Assembly (NCBI GenBank): GCA_964030785.1
Contig: OZ034975.1
Span: 46,154,569 to 46,218,568, forward strand
Origin: Siderastrea siderea
Taxonomy: Eukaryota; Cnidaria; Anthozoa; Scleractinia; Rhizangiidae
Length of the DNA stretch: 64,000 nucleotides
Direction: 5' to 3'
Both the position numbers and the translations under genes were made by a program. Of this stretch, positions 1 to 12,375 are shown piece by piece (position 1 is the stretch's first letter; every line of letters starts with the position of its first letter). The notes below the pieces were generated by a model. That model worked only from the letters and a program-made list of their open reading frames with translations, made no database searches and was not told the DNA's origin.

Positions 1-324
1 CAAGCACCTTGTGGGCTACCATAATACAATAAAATGCTGATGATTGTGTTTGGAAAACAGCAACATCAAGGAATTATTCACTATAAAATTCCAAGGGGAT
101 TTTACTTTTCAAGGACATAGTGCATCAAACTATCGTCTGTCAGCAAATATACTATGACTTTTCACTTAATCAGATCTACATTTTTTCTAAAAGAGCATCG
201 TAAATGTTAACTAATCATGAATTAGAGAACTGCTTCTGCATTTCGATAGAATTAGGTTGAGTTATATATAAGCCATTTTTTTTTCAGCCTTGTTTACAGC
301 ACTCAACCATGGATTATGACTTAC

Positions 325-3300
325 CTGAGAGAGCCAGCAAATTCACACTGTGTGTATTTTGGCTTAGATTTGACTTGATTCAAGTCATCGTGTAGTCCTT
401 CCAAAAGAAAGCGTAGAAATTCCTGGGCATCTTGCTGACTGTAAATAATAAGGAAAAATTCTCAGCAATTCCTTTAACAATGAGAAACTTGCAAATGTTA
501 ATTTCGGTAGGCTCAAATGTTTCTTGAAACCAGTTAGTGGTTACTGAATGACTGAGGAACATCTGAAGATCACACCTCTTTAAAATTATGGGGAGCAGGA
601 CGGGGGGGGGGGGGGGGGGGGAGGGGGGAGAAGAGAGGTCCAAACCTCTGGGCACCTGCCTCCTTTTTTTTGTTGGCTCCTGCCTCCTTGTCCATTTTTG
701 ATTGTAAAATGTATTATGCAATGTTACGCAATTTATCCTTCTTTCTCCCGCTTCCTCCATCCTTGGGGATCCTGCTGCCTTACGCCTCCTGCCCTCTTTT
801 CTCCAGGATTCCTGCCACTGCCCCACCCCCCCCCCCCCTTCCCCATCCCTGTGCCCCCACTAACAGGGATAGTAGGAAAACCAACAGTTTGGGTGGGAAA
901 ACAACATTTAATTTTGTAAATTCTTTATTCTTATTCAAAGTGGAATTGAAAAGCCAAATGGTATGTTTTTTATCCCACATAGATTTGAAGTGCCCAAACA
1001 TTTGTAAGATCTAATTAACCCTTTAACACCTTAACTGTGATGAGTACCTTGATGTTTAAGCAAATTCTCCCAACATGTATCATAAAAAAGATATGAACAG
1101 TAGTGAGGAGAATGTGCATATCGATGTTGGGCTTTAAAAAAGAAGCGGAATTGAAGTGTCCCAGGGTTGACACCCAAGAACTTTTAGCCAAGACAGCAGG
1201 GAAACACTTACTTGTACCCCATGAATCGTGGTGCGTATCTTTGGATCTGAGTCTTGAATGTATGTGGAGAAACAGCATCACTGTTGCCTGGCTTCCACAT
1301 TAGCTTGATCAAATCTGCAAATGCTGTTAAACAATAATTATTATTGATGAGATTTAGAAAGAGAAGTTCCCAGTAACTATTGAAATCACCATGGAGTCAC
1401 AAGTAGGAAAGCATCCACAATACGTTGTTAAATTTTTTTCAAAACGACATGTGTCGTACAAGGTGAATGGGTCCATATTCTTCACTAAATTGTAAAAAGC
1501 CAGAACACATAACTAAGGCCTAAATCTATACATGGGTGCTGAGGAACTATTTAGGGAAACCTAGCTTTACAAAATGTTGATTGTTAGCCTTCTAATGGAC
1601 TAGCATCCCATCCATGCTACAGACACCAAATTAAACTCATGCCGAGTGAGCTACCTGTTACCAATGTGCCACCACATCCAGTAGCTATCTGTGGGGAAGG
1701 AAAGTGCTTGCAGGACAAGGTCAAGAACATATTTTCATTTATAGCAACAAAACTCTTACAGTCAAAATACTCTGCACATTCCGCTTATTATTTAGGAATG
1801 ATTTTCATTAAGCGGGAACGGACTGCAACATTGGAATGAAAATTCCATTTTCAGATTGAAGATTGAAATCTTCCAACGGTAGACTCATTTGAAGTAACAA
1901 AGGTTGATTGTATTGTTACTTGCGTAAGCCAAAAGTTCACACGTGAAATACGAAATGGTTGGCGGCTGTTGGTTTCATTGGGTTGGACATGGCAGGGAAT
2001 TTTTCTCAATTTTCAGGAACATTTCTTGGGCATTTACAGCACGCTTGTTTTTAAGAAATAATCTTCTTCACAGTTTTATAAAAGTAGACTGCTTCTTCCT
2101 GTGAAAAAGTACTTGCGATTGATATTTTGTTGAGCAAACACAAATTGCATCAACAAGCCGCCAACAGTCTGCTACTTGCACGTGAACATTCGCCTGTTGT
2201 CAATAATAAGCCAATCAGCATTCCTCATTTGGAACAAGGCTACCGTTGGAACATTACAACATTCAATTTGAAAGTGGAATTTTGATTCCAATAATGCAAT
2301 CTGTTCCCGATTAATGAAAGTCATTCCCAAATAATAAGCGGAATGCACTGAGTATTTCAAATGTAAAATGTTCTAAAAGGTCTGTCCAGCATACTATTTT
2401 AAGCACCTTGAATAAGCTTCCCTTTCATGTGAGAACTTCTCAACAGTTGTTCAGTTAATGGCAGTGTGTGACTCAAACATTGGAGGATAGAATTCATAAA
2501 GCACTAAAAAGAAATTAAAAAGAAGTTAGACTTGAGTACAAACACAGTAAACCTGTTTCCAGTGGACCAAAAGGTGATTAATGGCAATAATTCAAAATTA
2601 AACATCAACCAACCTTTTTCTTCTATTGCTCAAACCTGTTTTACCTGATAGTAAAACTTATAGTTCTTGTACAAAAAGTCAGAGTACAGAGAAGTATCTC
2701 TTAAATAAATTATCTATATTATCAAATATAAAAATAATCTAATGCTTTTCCTGCTATTAAAGTTATAGTTTTCACTAAGCAAACTGGCTGCAACTTACAA
2801 AATATTGACATTAAAATGACAGCAAAATGATAAGTAAAATATTTAACACAGAAAAAAGCTGATTTTACACCTCTATTTACCCCTTAATTATGGCTGCAAC
2901 GATAGATTTTCCCATGATATGATACATCTCTCGATACAAAGGCCACAATACGATACACGATACGATACATTACTGTGCGTGACAAAACTAGTTACCAACA
3001 ACTTACACTACTTATAATTAATTTATTTCCATAATAATAAATTTAACACAGTAACAACGCAGTATCAAATCGCCATACAAGGGCTAAAATGTAGAGCTTG
3101 GGTAAGGAATATTAAAGACAGTGATTTTCCAAATTTGTTGATGTAGCATATTTTGTTGTATTGTAATATCACAATATCTTATTTAAATATTGATATTTGT
3201 AATGTTGGAAAAAAATATAGTGGTTCACCAACGCATTGGTGTATCGTTGCAGCCCTACCCTTAATTTGGAACCTTTTGGAAACTTTTGATCACAACAATA

Positions 3301-6300
3301 ATTTTGCTCCCACTTTACCTTAACAGATACTGAATCTGAATTTGTGATACAGTTTTCAGTAAAATTATTTTCAATTTCAATTTCACTGTCAACACATGCC
3401 AACTAGGTGTATACTTATAGCTATAACTTAATATGCTTACCGTATTTCCTAAATTACGTAGACCTACTAGGCCATCAGAACTTCCCCTTCCAGTTGGCTA
3501 GAAAAGAAAACAGAGCAATCATTAATCATCAGCATTTAACCAGTAAAAAGAGAGGCCAGACATAACAATTCTTGCTTGAATGCAAAACATTCAGCTTACC
3601 ACTAAATGTCTTTTAAAAAAGTGTGTGAATACCCTTTGTCTTCCAACACAGGTTGGAACATTTTTGTGCGAGTGGAAATTTTGTTTAGCCAGTAAAACCC
3701 ACAAAAGACAGAAGTAAATTCCCAAAATTAAAAGAAATTCAGCCTCTAAAGCTGCTGTAGTTTGTAGATCCTTTCTTGGTTCATCAATTATGATGGCTTC
3801 AGAATCTATACTCATCAAAACTCCTTGAATTACAGAAGAATTCTAAAAAAGACCATAATGATGTGCTGCTGTCTTGATTTAGTAGTTGGTATATGGGAAA
3901 ATCACATTTATCATTAACTACAACTGCAATAATGATTACTAAAAATTAAAATATGCAAAATATATAAATTTAAATATCCAATAAATTAACTGGTTACTAC
4001 ATTGGCAGAATTCCATCAAAACTTTAGATGTATTCATTAAAAAACGTGACTTCAAAAATTTTAAAAATAATAGCTATTTATCATTTATTTTCCTGGTGGC
4101 CAATGTTTTCTGCGTTTTACTGAATTTAATAATTCTGTGCTTATATTTAAAAGAATACAATTTTTGAAAGAATTCCCCTAAAAGTATGAATTCAATTCAA
4201 AGAGAAACCACCATGATGTAAAAATGAATAATTGATTATTAAAATAGTTTTGTTTGTACAACAAATGGTTGGAATTAACCGGTAATTTGTAAAGACAATT
4301 TTCTGTTAACTGACATCATCACCTTCAAATCCACATTTCAGTTAGGAATATTCTGTAGACAAGGGGAAATGTTTTTCTTGTGTGTGTGTGAGAAAAAATT
4401 TGCATCAATAAATGTTTAAAATTAGAAATTAGCTATTGGCTGCTAGTCAAGAATAACAACACCAACATTTACCCAATAAATTGCATTCACCTGTTTAATG
4501 TATTATTAGAAGTAATAGAATGAAATTACAAAAATAAAATTTCTGAAATTATGGGAGAGCTGAAGGCATAGAGGGTCTATGTCAAAATTTGGTCAGTTTT
4601 TTGCCTTTCTCCAATTTGCCACAATTCATTCACAAAACATTACACTGAAAGTATTTGCAAATCCAAATTTTACAATCTTCTGGGAACAGGGTATGGCACC
4701 ACCCCGGGGGTTACTTCCTGATGATTTGGGTGGGGGTGTGCGGTGCGCTTCTGGAAACCCTTACCCTATTTCAGACCAAAATACATGTATGTGATTTTCC
4801 CTACTCTATTTCAGACCTGACCCAAAATTTGATACCTTATTTCAGACCAGACCCTAACCCTATTTCGTTTGCATAAACATTTGAGGAGGGCTTCAAATTC
4901 CCAGCGTTAATCAAACCTCAGTTCTTTGGAAAAGAAAATTAATAAAAAGATAGCTTCTTGTAAGAACCATACCAGATCCCATATCACAGTTCACAAACCT
5001 TACCCTACATTGTATTTCAGACCAAAATGGTCAAAATCTAGCCCTATTCTAGACCAAAAAGGCTAAAAAACCATACCCTTTGGCGCCTCACGTACCTATA
5101 TAGTTTATTTAAGGGAGTACTCCCCCCCTCCAGGGGGTACCACATTGCAATTACTTTAACATTCTCAAAGTTATATTTTGTTTACTGTGCCTTTAAACAA
5201 TATGTGAACTCTGAACTTCAAAAGTCAACAAATTGCATTGTTTGCTCCTACCAATCATAATAACATTAACATCCAACAGACTGTGAAAAAAGTTAGATTG
5301 AAATCTACTACCAATCAGAGAGCATAAGCTTGAAGTCTTGAGCCTGTTGAACTAAACCCCTCGTTTTGGGATTGTGTGGTTCCAGAAAATATTCATACCC
5401 ACTCCATGGATGGCCATTGAAAATTCTGAGGGGGTTGGGGTCTAAAAGGAAAGTATGAAGCTAAACTGGAATTTCTGGATGGGTGGGGGGGGGGGGGGGG
5501 GCATTTAGAGAAAAAACCATCCACAGGGGAGGTATGGGTCTTTTCTGGAACCACACATTTTCACTACCATGACCTGATGGTAGCAAAAAACAGGACCACT
5601 GTTTTAATCTTTAACTCCAGAGCTCTCATTTTGAGCATTGAAAGGTGCAGTTAAAAAACCATTAATAAATCACTAATGGCATCTCATGTAACTTGAACTC
5701 TACGTCAATAAATTGACTGTTCCAGTTACACCAATGCTACTTTTGTAATAACAGCACTTGAAATAAATAGAAGAAAATAGTAAAGTTTACAAGATTACAC
5801 AATCTTGGCTTACAAAACATTCATAAGCATATTCACTTACTGATGGAGATGAATTTGATGAGCTCAAAGATGATCTTCTCAAACACTTGAGATCATCTCC
5901 AGGTAAAGCAGTTATGGTCTCTTTGCGTACTTTGTCCATATCAATGATAACACGACAACTGCTTTTGCTGGTATATAAACTGTTCGATAAATCCTTTGCA
6001 GACGAAGTATGCCCGGGCTTGGTAAGTGACTTCTTATCTTCTCTTGGATCTTTGTAGTCTAAGTGCGTTGTTGATCGATACATACTACTACTACTGCTAT
6101 TGTACGTGTGTTTGGCGTTTAAATGATCATGTTCAAAACTCCTCTGCTTGTACGAAAGCCCTGTTTTTTCGCTAACTCCACGTGTAGAGGACGAATCAGT
6201 CCTTGATCTGTTGGAAGGTGACATATCGTTTGTTTCGTCCTTTGTGGAAAGATGCGACAGTGATTTCGATTTTCGGCCACTATTAGCCAAACTTCCATAT

Positions 6301-6680
6301 CTTAAAGTGTTATCCCTTCCACCACTACCATATCCAGAGTCATTTGAGGTTTTTCTACAAGTCGTTGGAGAGTCTAGAGCAGAAGATTTTTGATGACTAA
6401 CGTGATATGAAGTTCGATTTCTTGCAGCAACATATTGAACCATCCCAGATTTATCTACCATAGAACGATTCGGTAGCGGACCGGGACCATTGGGAAGAGG
6501 TCTAAAAGAACGTCCTTGATTTGCTGTTCTTGAATTAGAACTAGATGTAGCAAGTGAACTAGTCCCAAAAGTACGGCTACTAGGATACGAAGGTACTTTC
6601 ATCGGCTTCGCAGCGCCAGTTGAACCGCGCTGCAAACTCGACGAAGATATTCCAGTGCTGCGATGCATAGCCACAGACAT
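325..6680 (-). CDS. USP2/USP21-type ubiquitin-specific protease, 5' part (3' end off the left edge)
   Basis: Cysteine protease predicted to remove ubiquitin from proteins. Five exons were spliced by hand, all with GT-AG ends and agreeing phases: 5841-6680, 3441-3497, 2407-2503, 1212-1323 and 325-438. Exon 1 encodes about 280 Ser/Arg-rich, low-complexity residues, like the long disordered N-terminus of USP2. The catalytic domain then begins with [11 protein letters not shown], the next exon starts with the active-site Cys in [13 protein letters not shown], and the last visible exons carry [20 protein letters not shown], the conserved QQDAQEF box. The His and Asp boxes lie beyond the window. 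The segment between CFMNS and FADLIK is about eight residues shorter than in human USP2, so either the loop is short or a micro-exon was missed. USP2 versus USP21 cannot be decided without the C-terminus. The start is the ATG at 6680, with no upstream exon seen. Introns carry a foldback element and a hAT-like MITE. Confidence 0.85.
602..622. repeat. poly-G run in USP intron
   Basis: Uninterrupted G run in an intron of the USP gene. Similar G runs occur at 5486-5503 and 10337-10358; all are low-complexity and assembly-prone. Confidence 0.9.
1757..2385. mobile_element. foldback (inverted-repeat) element, ~630 bp
   Basis: The left arm (about 1757-1970) and right arm (about 2155-2385) are inverted copies. 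Both contain matching versions of CATTCCGCTTATTATTT, a GGAATGA..TTCATTAA..CGGGAAC block, TTCCAACGGTAG and a GGCGGC end near the centre. Identity is imperfect and there is no coding sequence. It lies wholly in a USP intron. Superfamily is not determined because no clear target-site duplication was seen. Confidence 0.75.
2890..3258. mobile_element. hAT-like MITE with 8-bp target-site duplication
   Basis: The ends read ATGGCTGCAACGATA and, on the other strand, GTAGGGCTGCAACGATA. The element is flanked by the direct repeat CCTTAATT at 2882-2889 and 3259-3266. An 8-bp duplication and a GGCTGCAACGATA-type terminus fit non-autonomous hAT elements. The interior has short CGATA repeats near the left end and no ORF. 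It sits in an intron of the USP gene. Confidence 0.75.
4690..5145. repeat. repeat with CCCTATTTCAGACC subrepeats
   Basis: At least four diverged copies of a CCCTATTTCAGACCAAAA-type unit (near 4762, 4801, 4836 and 5003, with a weaker one near 5043) lie between roughly inverted ends, CACCACCCCGGGGGTTAC on the left and a GTACCCCCTGGAGG complement on the right. It looks like a MITE with internal repeats, inside the first USP intron. Confidence 0.55.
5369..5557. mobile_element. MITE family A, copy 1
   Basis: Ends are inverted (TGTGGTTCCAGAAAA ... TTTTCTGGAACCACACA). The core holds CTAAACTGGAATTTCTGGA and a long G run. The same element recurs at 11116-11292 and 18562-18744. Confidence 0.7.
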
Positions 6681-6802
6681 TTGTATATCATAAAAATAAC
6701 AGATCTTCCCAATTAAAACCTACTATCAGGTCGTTATCGTATAGTACACGATCTTCTTCCAATGATAAATTCTCGTTTGCCGTCGCCACCATTACCGCTT
6801 GA

Positions 6803-6810
6803 TCACGTGA
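6803..6810. promoter_or_regulatory. palindromic E-box TCACGTGA upstream of USP gene
   Basis: A perfect TCACGTGA lies about 123 bp upstream of the USP start codon at 6680. CACGTG is the binding core of bHLH factors such as CLOCK/BMAL1, USF and MITF. Function is inferred from position only. Confidence 0.5.
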
Positions 6811-7209
6811 CTTCAAACTTAGCCTTGGCAGTTCGTTTGTGATGTCATAGCAACCAAACATTCGACAAACCCTGCCTTGCTGGGGTGGGCTGCGGAGCGT
6901 TTGGAAGGGGAAAAAGGGATAAACTAATTTTATGGCATCTTATTTATAAACCTGGGATGGGCGCCACGGGAACCTCATGATTCCATACACTAGCCAAACT
7001 AATTAAACTGAACTTAACTAAAAGAAACTGAATAAATTCCGGGAACTGAAGAAACTTGTATGCAATGAAGGGTCTTTAAAAAACAAAAATAAAAACAAAC
7101 ACGATTTTCGGACATCAATACTGGCCCTTAACTATGTCTTGTTGTCTGATGACAGAAAATTCCAAATAAGGTTGTATGATGATTAGCAAATATGGCCTAT
7201 GCTCGCCAC

Positions 7210-7288
7210 GAGTCTCCCAGTAGCTAAGGGGTTAGAGCGTCCGACCGGTGTACGGGAGGTCAGGGGTTCGATTCCCGTCGGGGACTCA
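7210..7288 (+). repeat. tRNA-like sequence, probably a SINE head
   Basis: Acceptor-like ends GAGTCTC and GGGACTC pair with one G-T. There is an A-box-like TAGCTAAGGGG and a perfect B box GGTTCGATTCC, and a discriminator A follows. The anticodon stem has a mismatch and the base before the presumed GGT anticodon is C rather than T, so a working tRNA is doubtful. A non-tRNA tail follows without a gap, as in tRNA-derived SINEs. Confidence 0.6.
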
Positions 7289-7674
7289 GATTTTATTTTT
7301 GTCCCACGCTCGCGACATGTTGATTATTCCATCTTTTCTTAAGGTTATTATCCTTTCCATGTGATTCTAAAACCGACATGAGTATTGTCACTTGATTTTG
7401 AATCTACCCCAACCTCGTTCAAGAGAGGCAGAGAAGAGAGACCCTGGGAATGAGGTTGTTCTATACCCTGGTTGTGACCAAACATAATTACAACAGCTGC
7501 ATCTGCCATTTTATAGCTCTTACAATACTACAGCATGTGCTTAGTTTGCATGTTACCCCGGCCATGTTACTCATCCTTAGTCACGCAAATGATTTGCGTG
7601 ACAAAACGAGGCGTTATTTTAGAGGTAGACATAAAAAGACTCAAAAATAGTTTTCTGTGCAGTCTCACATCCAA

Positions 7675-7685
7675 GGGAATTTCCC
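7675..7685. promoter_or_regulatory. kappaB site GGGAATTTCCC
   Basis: This is a perfect match to the NF-kappaB consensus GGGRNNYYCC and lies about 275 bp upstream of the start codon of the Bcl-3-like gene. Its reverse complement is the second site at 7790-7800. Confidence 0.7.
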
Positions 7686-7789
7686 AAAATGCACCGTTAA
7701 AGCTAAAAGAAAGCCACTTTCGATCTGCAAGGCAAAAAAGTGACTGTGTACAATTGGCAACACGGGAAGTGACTTGGAAAAGCGAAAGT

Positions 7790-7800
7790 GGGAAATTCCC
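7790..7800. promoter_or_regulatory. kappaB site GGGAAATTCCC
   Basis: Second perfect kappaB palindrome, 115 bp from the first and about 160 bp before the ATG at 7959. It sits just upstream of an inverted CCAAT box (ATTGG near 7823) and a TATA-like element. Confidence 0.7.
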
Positions 7801-7846
7801 TTTCAAAGAACAGCTGGACTCTGATTGGCTGGACACGTACTTGAGC

Positions 7847-7854
7847 TAAATATA
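7847..7854 (+). promoter_or_regulatory. TATA-like box of the Bcl-3-like gene
   Basis: TAAATATA lies about 105 bp before the start codon, after the inverted CCAAT box near 7823. A transcription start near 7880 would follow. This is inferred from spacing and motif only. Confidence 0.45.
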
Positions 7855-7958
7855 CAGCTTACTGCATCCGCAATTGGCTCGAGGGACTTGCAGTTTAAAA
7901 ATTTATCAAGCTTCTACAGACTGCAGTGCTAAGCGTAGCGATATTTCAGTCGTTACAA

Positions 7959-10900
7959 ATGGTGAGCGATACAAGTGTAGACTCAGCAATTGATAAAAGT
8001 TATCAAATGGAGATCACAACAGTTGATTTTGCAACACACGGACTAAACCTCACTTCCGCTTTGAGGACGAACTTCGCAGATACTGTTCAGAGGACGACTA
8101 AAGACGCGATTAAAAGAAAACTGACTGCAAGAGTTTCCCCGATGACACGACAAACAGAAGAGGTTTATGATCCACGGGTGTATCCGCAAGTTTCTTCGGG
8201 GAAAGTATCTCATCGTTCGTATGATGGTAGTGTCAAGTGTGAAGGTAAAAATTCTGCAGCGACAGCATGTTCCTCACGTAATCAGAGTAGTCAGAAAAGA
8301 CTGACAGAGAAGCGTAAATCCCCAGCTACAAATGTTTTTATTCCTTCAAAATCTGTAAATTCGGACTCTTTGTACACGGCACGGGAAGGACCTTCTGCTA
8401 AACGACATCGAACTATATTGCCACGGACAAATTTATCACAAGGTAAGAGAATCAAAATAAAATTGGATATATCTTATTATTTATATAATAACATTTATTT
8501 CTTGTTGCAATTTGATTGGAGAGTTTTGGGGTGAAAAAGCTATGGGAAGCTTTAGATTTTGGGAAAGAAGCGTGATAAAAATTCTTGTTTGAATATTGGC
8601 AAGTGCTTAGTCATATTAAATGCGACATCAGCCAATTTGCATAGTATTTATAATGTTAATAAAAGTAAAATTTCTCCATATTTTACTTTAAGAGGCTTCT
8701 TTCTGCCTCTAGCGGTGTTTTCGAATAATCTTTATTTAGAAATTTCTTTAAACCAGGGGCAGTCCCTTTTTTGTGTGTGATTTTTACTTAATTAACAAAG
8801 TCTTCCTTATCCGGGAAAGTCCCGTTTCGACGGGACACGTACCTTCCCAGCAACGTGTCAAATTACTTTAACTTCCGCCCTTCTCGTCATGTGAGAAACC
8901 TGCTGCTATGAAATAAGCACGTGAAACCGTGACAGTGGATCTTTCTTACAAAAATATTGACAAATGACTAATTTGAGATCAAGATGACCAGCTTTATAGT
9001 TTATGCAACTTCGTTCTAGCGAACCTCATTGGATCTTTGGATAAAGCTGCAGATTAGAGTGCACCTAACCCCTAAATATGTTTTTATCTAAAATAAATCT
9101 TTGCACCTGTTCGAAACGCATTGCGCCTTTTTTTTGCGAAATCCCCCTCAGTCTTGACTTTTTATAGGCTGTAAAAGTTACGAAATCTAGCCATCATCTG
9201 TTACACGACCTAGCTAGTGAGGGGCATGGGTCTATTCCTATTTTAACATCACAAACTGATTTGCATCTCCTTAAGTCTTTGTAAGATACTTTACACCAAG
9301 CAAGCTAGCTGGCCTGGAAGCTCGTATTCAAGTTTGCAACAGGGGACATAATTATGGTTTTTCGCGACTGCGGTGAGCTGTCAACTAGTGGCTGCTCCCT
9401 CAACAACTGTACAATGTGACATTAGACTCCCCACCCCTCTCCCCAGGGGAGTATTCGAGTATGGAGGTGCAAATGAAGTCATATTCAAGGGCTAAAACCC
9501 TACCCCTAAAACTACCAAGCTGTTTGCCTTTTTTGAACAAACAAACCAAAAAAATAAGATGATAACCCCTAAAGTAAGGGGGCTGCAGAGAGATTCAAGT
9601 GTTTTATTTGCACATTGGCTTTCCTACTATCTGAGAGCCTGGAACAGGCTTAGACCTTTCATGCTGTAAGCATGTCCTGCCTGTGTCCAGTGATTGTTCT
9701 TGATTTGAGGGTGGTATGCCTGTGTCCAGTGACCCTCCTTGATTTGAGGGTGGTATACCTGTGTTTGGCCCTATAAATGAAAGTGTTTACCAATTTCTTT
9801 GCTGTTTAGTTCCAGAACCAGAAACTCCTAAAACTCCGATGAGCCCTGAACCAAAACTAATGAGCCTCTTATCAGCTTCGGAATGTCATTTAGCTGCTCT
9901 TCAAGATGAAGATGGAGATACGTAAGTCATGCTGTTTCCTTAGATTAGCTTAAACAATAGGTACAGTAGAGTCTCTTGTTACAGGTACCGTTATAATGCA
10001 GATACCTCCCAGCTCATACAAACTCCACTCCAGTAATATGACACTTCTAATCGATGACATGCAGCTCTCTTTTATTAATCTTAATGTCCCATGAAGTTCT
10101 TTGAAATATGCATCATATTCTAATCTATAGAATATCATCCCTTTAGGTCTTGCTGCACCCACATGTACCCACTCTGAACCCCACCCCCCAAATTTTACCC
10201 TCCCGACCCCCCCTCCCAACTCTTACTTCAGATCAGACATATTACTGGGAATGGAAAATTCTTCCCCTTTTCAACATGTGATACATGTATCTTTCTATGT
10301 TTTGGTAGCCTGCACAAAGTTCTCTCAATATAAGGTCGGGGTGGGGGGGGGGGGGGGGGTGGGGACTACCCACTTCCCATTAATCTGGCTCCTGCCTCTT
10401 TTTTGTTAACTCCCACCTCTAGCCCTTTTTGGTTGCAAAACATCATGCATTGTTGAGTATTTTTTATTTCTCCTACTCCCCGCCACTGTGGGGATCCCAT
10501 TTCTGGCCCTCTTTTCCACCACTTCCTGAACATTTTGCTGCCCACTTTTCTCCTGAGTACCCACCTCCCATACCCACCACTGTATAGATCTGCTTTCCAG
10601 CATATCATGGAGACATCTAAGAGGAGTCCATATTTGCCAAGTAAACAAATATATAATTTTTCTTTCATTGCAGACCACTTCACATAGCCATCGCACATGG
10701 CAATACTCAGCTCATAGAATACCTTGTTAATCTCATGCAATGCTTGACCCTGGATATTTATAACAACCTAAAGCAGACACCTCTACATTTGGCAGTAATA
10801 ACTGAACAAGCTCACACTGTTGGAAAGCTGATTGCTGCTGGTGCAAATGCAAACATGCCAGATCGAAACGGACACACACCAACTCACTTGGCTTGTCAGA

Positions 10901-12375
10901 GGTCAAGAGCAGATTGCTTGGAACAGCTATTAAATAGTTCAACAAATAAAGTTGATCTTGAGTTCAAGAATTTTAATGGCTTTACTCCTCTCCATGAAGC
11001 TGTATTTGCAGGATGCACCAGTGGTGTGAGATGTCTGGTTGCACATGGTGCAAACGTCAATTGCAAGGTAATAATTAAAAACAAATGAATAAATTAATAC
11101 ATTATGGCCTTCAATGTTTGGTTCCAAAAATATCCAAGGAAGGTCAGTGAACACATCTAGGGGAGCGGGTCTCAAAAGCCAAATTTTTTTAAAGGAAAAT
11201 ATGGAGCTAAACTGGAATTTTCAGAGGGAAAGGGGGTTCAAACCCCCCAAAAAAACCCTCCTTGGGCGTTATCGATATTTTCTGGAACCTTTTCAATATA
11301 ACTTATAGATGACATCAAGCAGGCACAAATTAGGTTCCAACATAGTAAGCAGTGCATTACATCTTGTCTGAGGGCCCTTCACCCTCTCACAACCCTCTAC
11401 CCCCACTGTGCCACACCCCTGTCAGGGGGTCAATACTCACTGAATCTTCACAGCTTGCTTCTATAATTACAAACGGCCATTAATTATTCAGGCTTTCATT
11501 TAACTCATGGCCAAAAGGTCTGCACTTGGCTTGCATAAAAAATGAAAATAAATAATAACAACTGGACCTGTTTGATTCCTCACTAGGATGGTAAAAGTGG
11601 TAGGACACCTCTGCATCATGCAGTAGAATCAGAGAATATTGATGTCATACGTGAACTGCTCAACTGCGGTGCTGACCCTAGTGAACCTGCTTTCTCTGGA
11701 AACACTCCACTTCAAATAGCAAGTGGACGTGGCATGCAGAATGTTAGACAACTGCTCGAATCCAACACCAGAGGAACTAGTGGCAGATACAAAGGGGTAA
11801 GAATAAAAATTAAATCATTAAAAATCCCACTTTAGAAAACATTGTTAGAAAACTGCACCACAGGAAAGAACTGCTTAGTTGCTTTAGATGAATGGTCACA
11901 CTTAAGGATTTCATGCATAGACTCAAAAGTTAGAATCACCCTGAACAGCATAATAAACAGCACCACAAGAAAGTACTGCTTAGTAGCTTTCATTTGAATG
12001 GTGACACTTTAGGATTTCATCCACAGACTCAAAAGTTAGAACCACCTTGTACAGCATAATAAACAGCACCATAGGAAAGTACTGCTTAATAGCTTTCATT
12101 TGAATGGTCACACTTTTGGATTTGATCCACATTAAAAGGTTACATACAGCAATTAAATGACTTTTGTTTGTCTTATTGGAGAGAAAAGGGTTAATCAAAG
12201 CCAATCTTACCTAAATGGTAACTTAATTTGAATTTTCTGTTCAAATAGAATTTGAATGAAATTATATAAGTTATTGTTGGTTAAATTTCAGATCCCTCAT
12301 AATCAAGCTTCACAAGTGATGGTGCCCAACTATGATGACAGTAGGCATGTCATATTGAAAACAACCTATGCTTAA
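7959..12375 (+). CDS. Bcl-3/IkB-like ankyrin-repeat protein (427 aa)
   Basis: IkB-family proteins bind Rel/NF-kappaB dimers through ankyrin repeats. Five exons: 7959-8442, 9810-9921, 10674-11067, 11587-11796 and 12292-12375, phases consistent (1284 coding bases). The first ~160 residues are basic and disordered, with NLS-like KRKSP and AKRHR patches, followed by a Pro/Ser segment (PETPKTPMSPEP) and DEDGDTPLHIA. Six ankyrin repeats follow (TPLHIA, TPLHLA, TPTHLA, TPLHEA, TPLHHA, TPLQIA cores), then a 28-codon last exon ending in TTYA. There is no DSGxxS degron, so a nuclear Bcl-3-like regulator is more likely than a cytoplasmic inhibitor; this is inference. ATG 7959 is chosen because nothing upstream is an ATG in frame. 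kappaB sites in the promoter suggest NF-kappaB feedback. The second family member is at 37802-45280; exon 3 here corresponds to three of its exons. Confidence 0.85.
9679..9756. repeat. 39-bp direct repeat, two copies
   Basis: GCCTGTGTCCAGTGA...TTGATTTGAGGGTGGTAT occurs twice in tandem (9679-9717 and 9718-9756), with the start of a third copy after it. It lies in intron 1 of the Bcl-3-like gene. Confidence 0.75.
11116..11292. mobile_element. MITE family A, copy 2
   Basis: Shares TGGTTCCA...TCTGGAACC ends and the GCTAAACTGGAATTTTC core with the copies at 5369 and 18562. It lies in intron 3 of the Bcl-3-like gene. Confidence 0.65.
11853..12150. repeat. ~105-bp tandem repeat, about 2.7 copies
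   Basis: Units begin near 11853, 11956 and 12064 with ACAGCACCACAAGAAAG-type starts and share TTTGAATGGT, GGATTTCATCCA and CTCAAAAGTTAGAA blocks. It is a minisatellite in intron 4 of the Bcl-3-like gene, with no ORF of note. Confidence 0.75.

Noticed and set aside
380..826. 148-codon minus-strand ORF
   Set aside because: Runs through the QQDAQEF exon in the wrong frame and through a poly-G run; the true exon is 325-438.
7210..7288. Functional tRNA gene
   Set aside because: Anticodon stem mismatch, C at position 33 and a SINE-like tail; kept only as a tRNA-derived repeat.
9963..10050. Second pogo-like MITE (TACAGTAGAGTCTCTTG)
   Set aside because: Left end only; no matching right end found.
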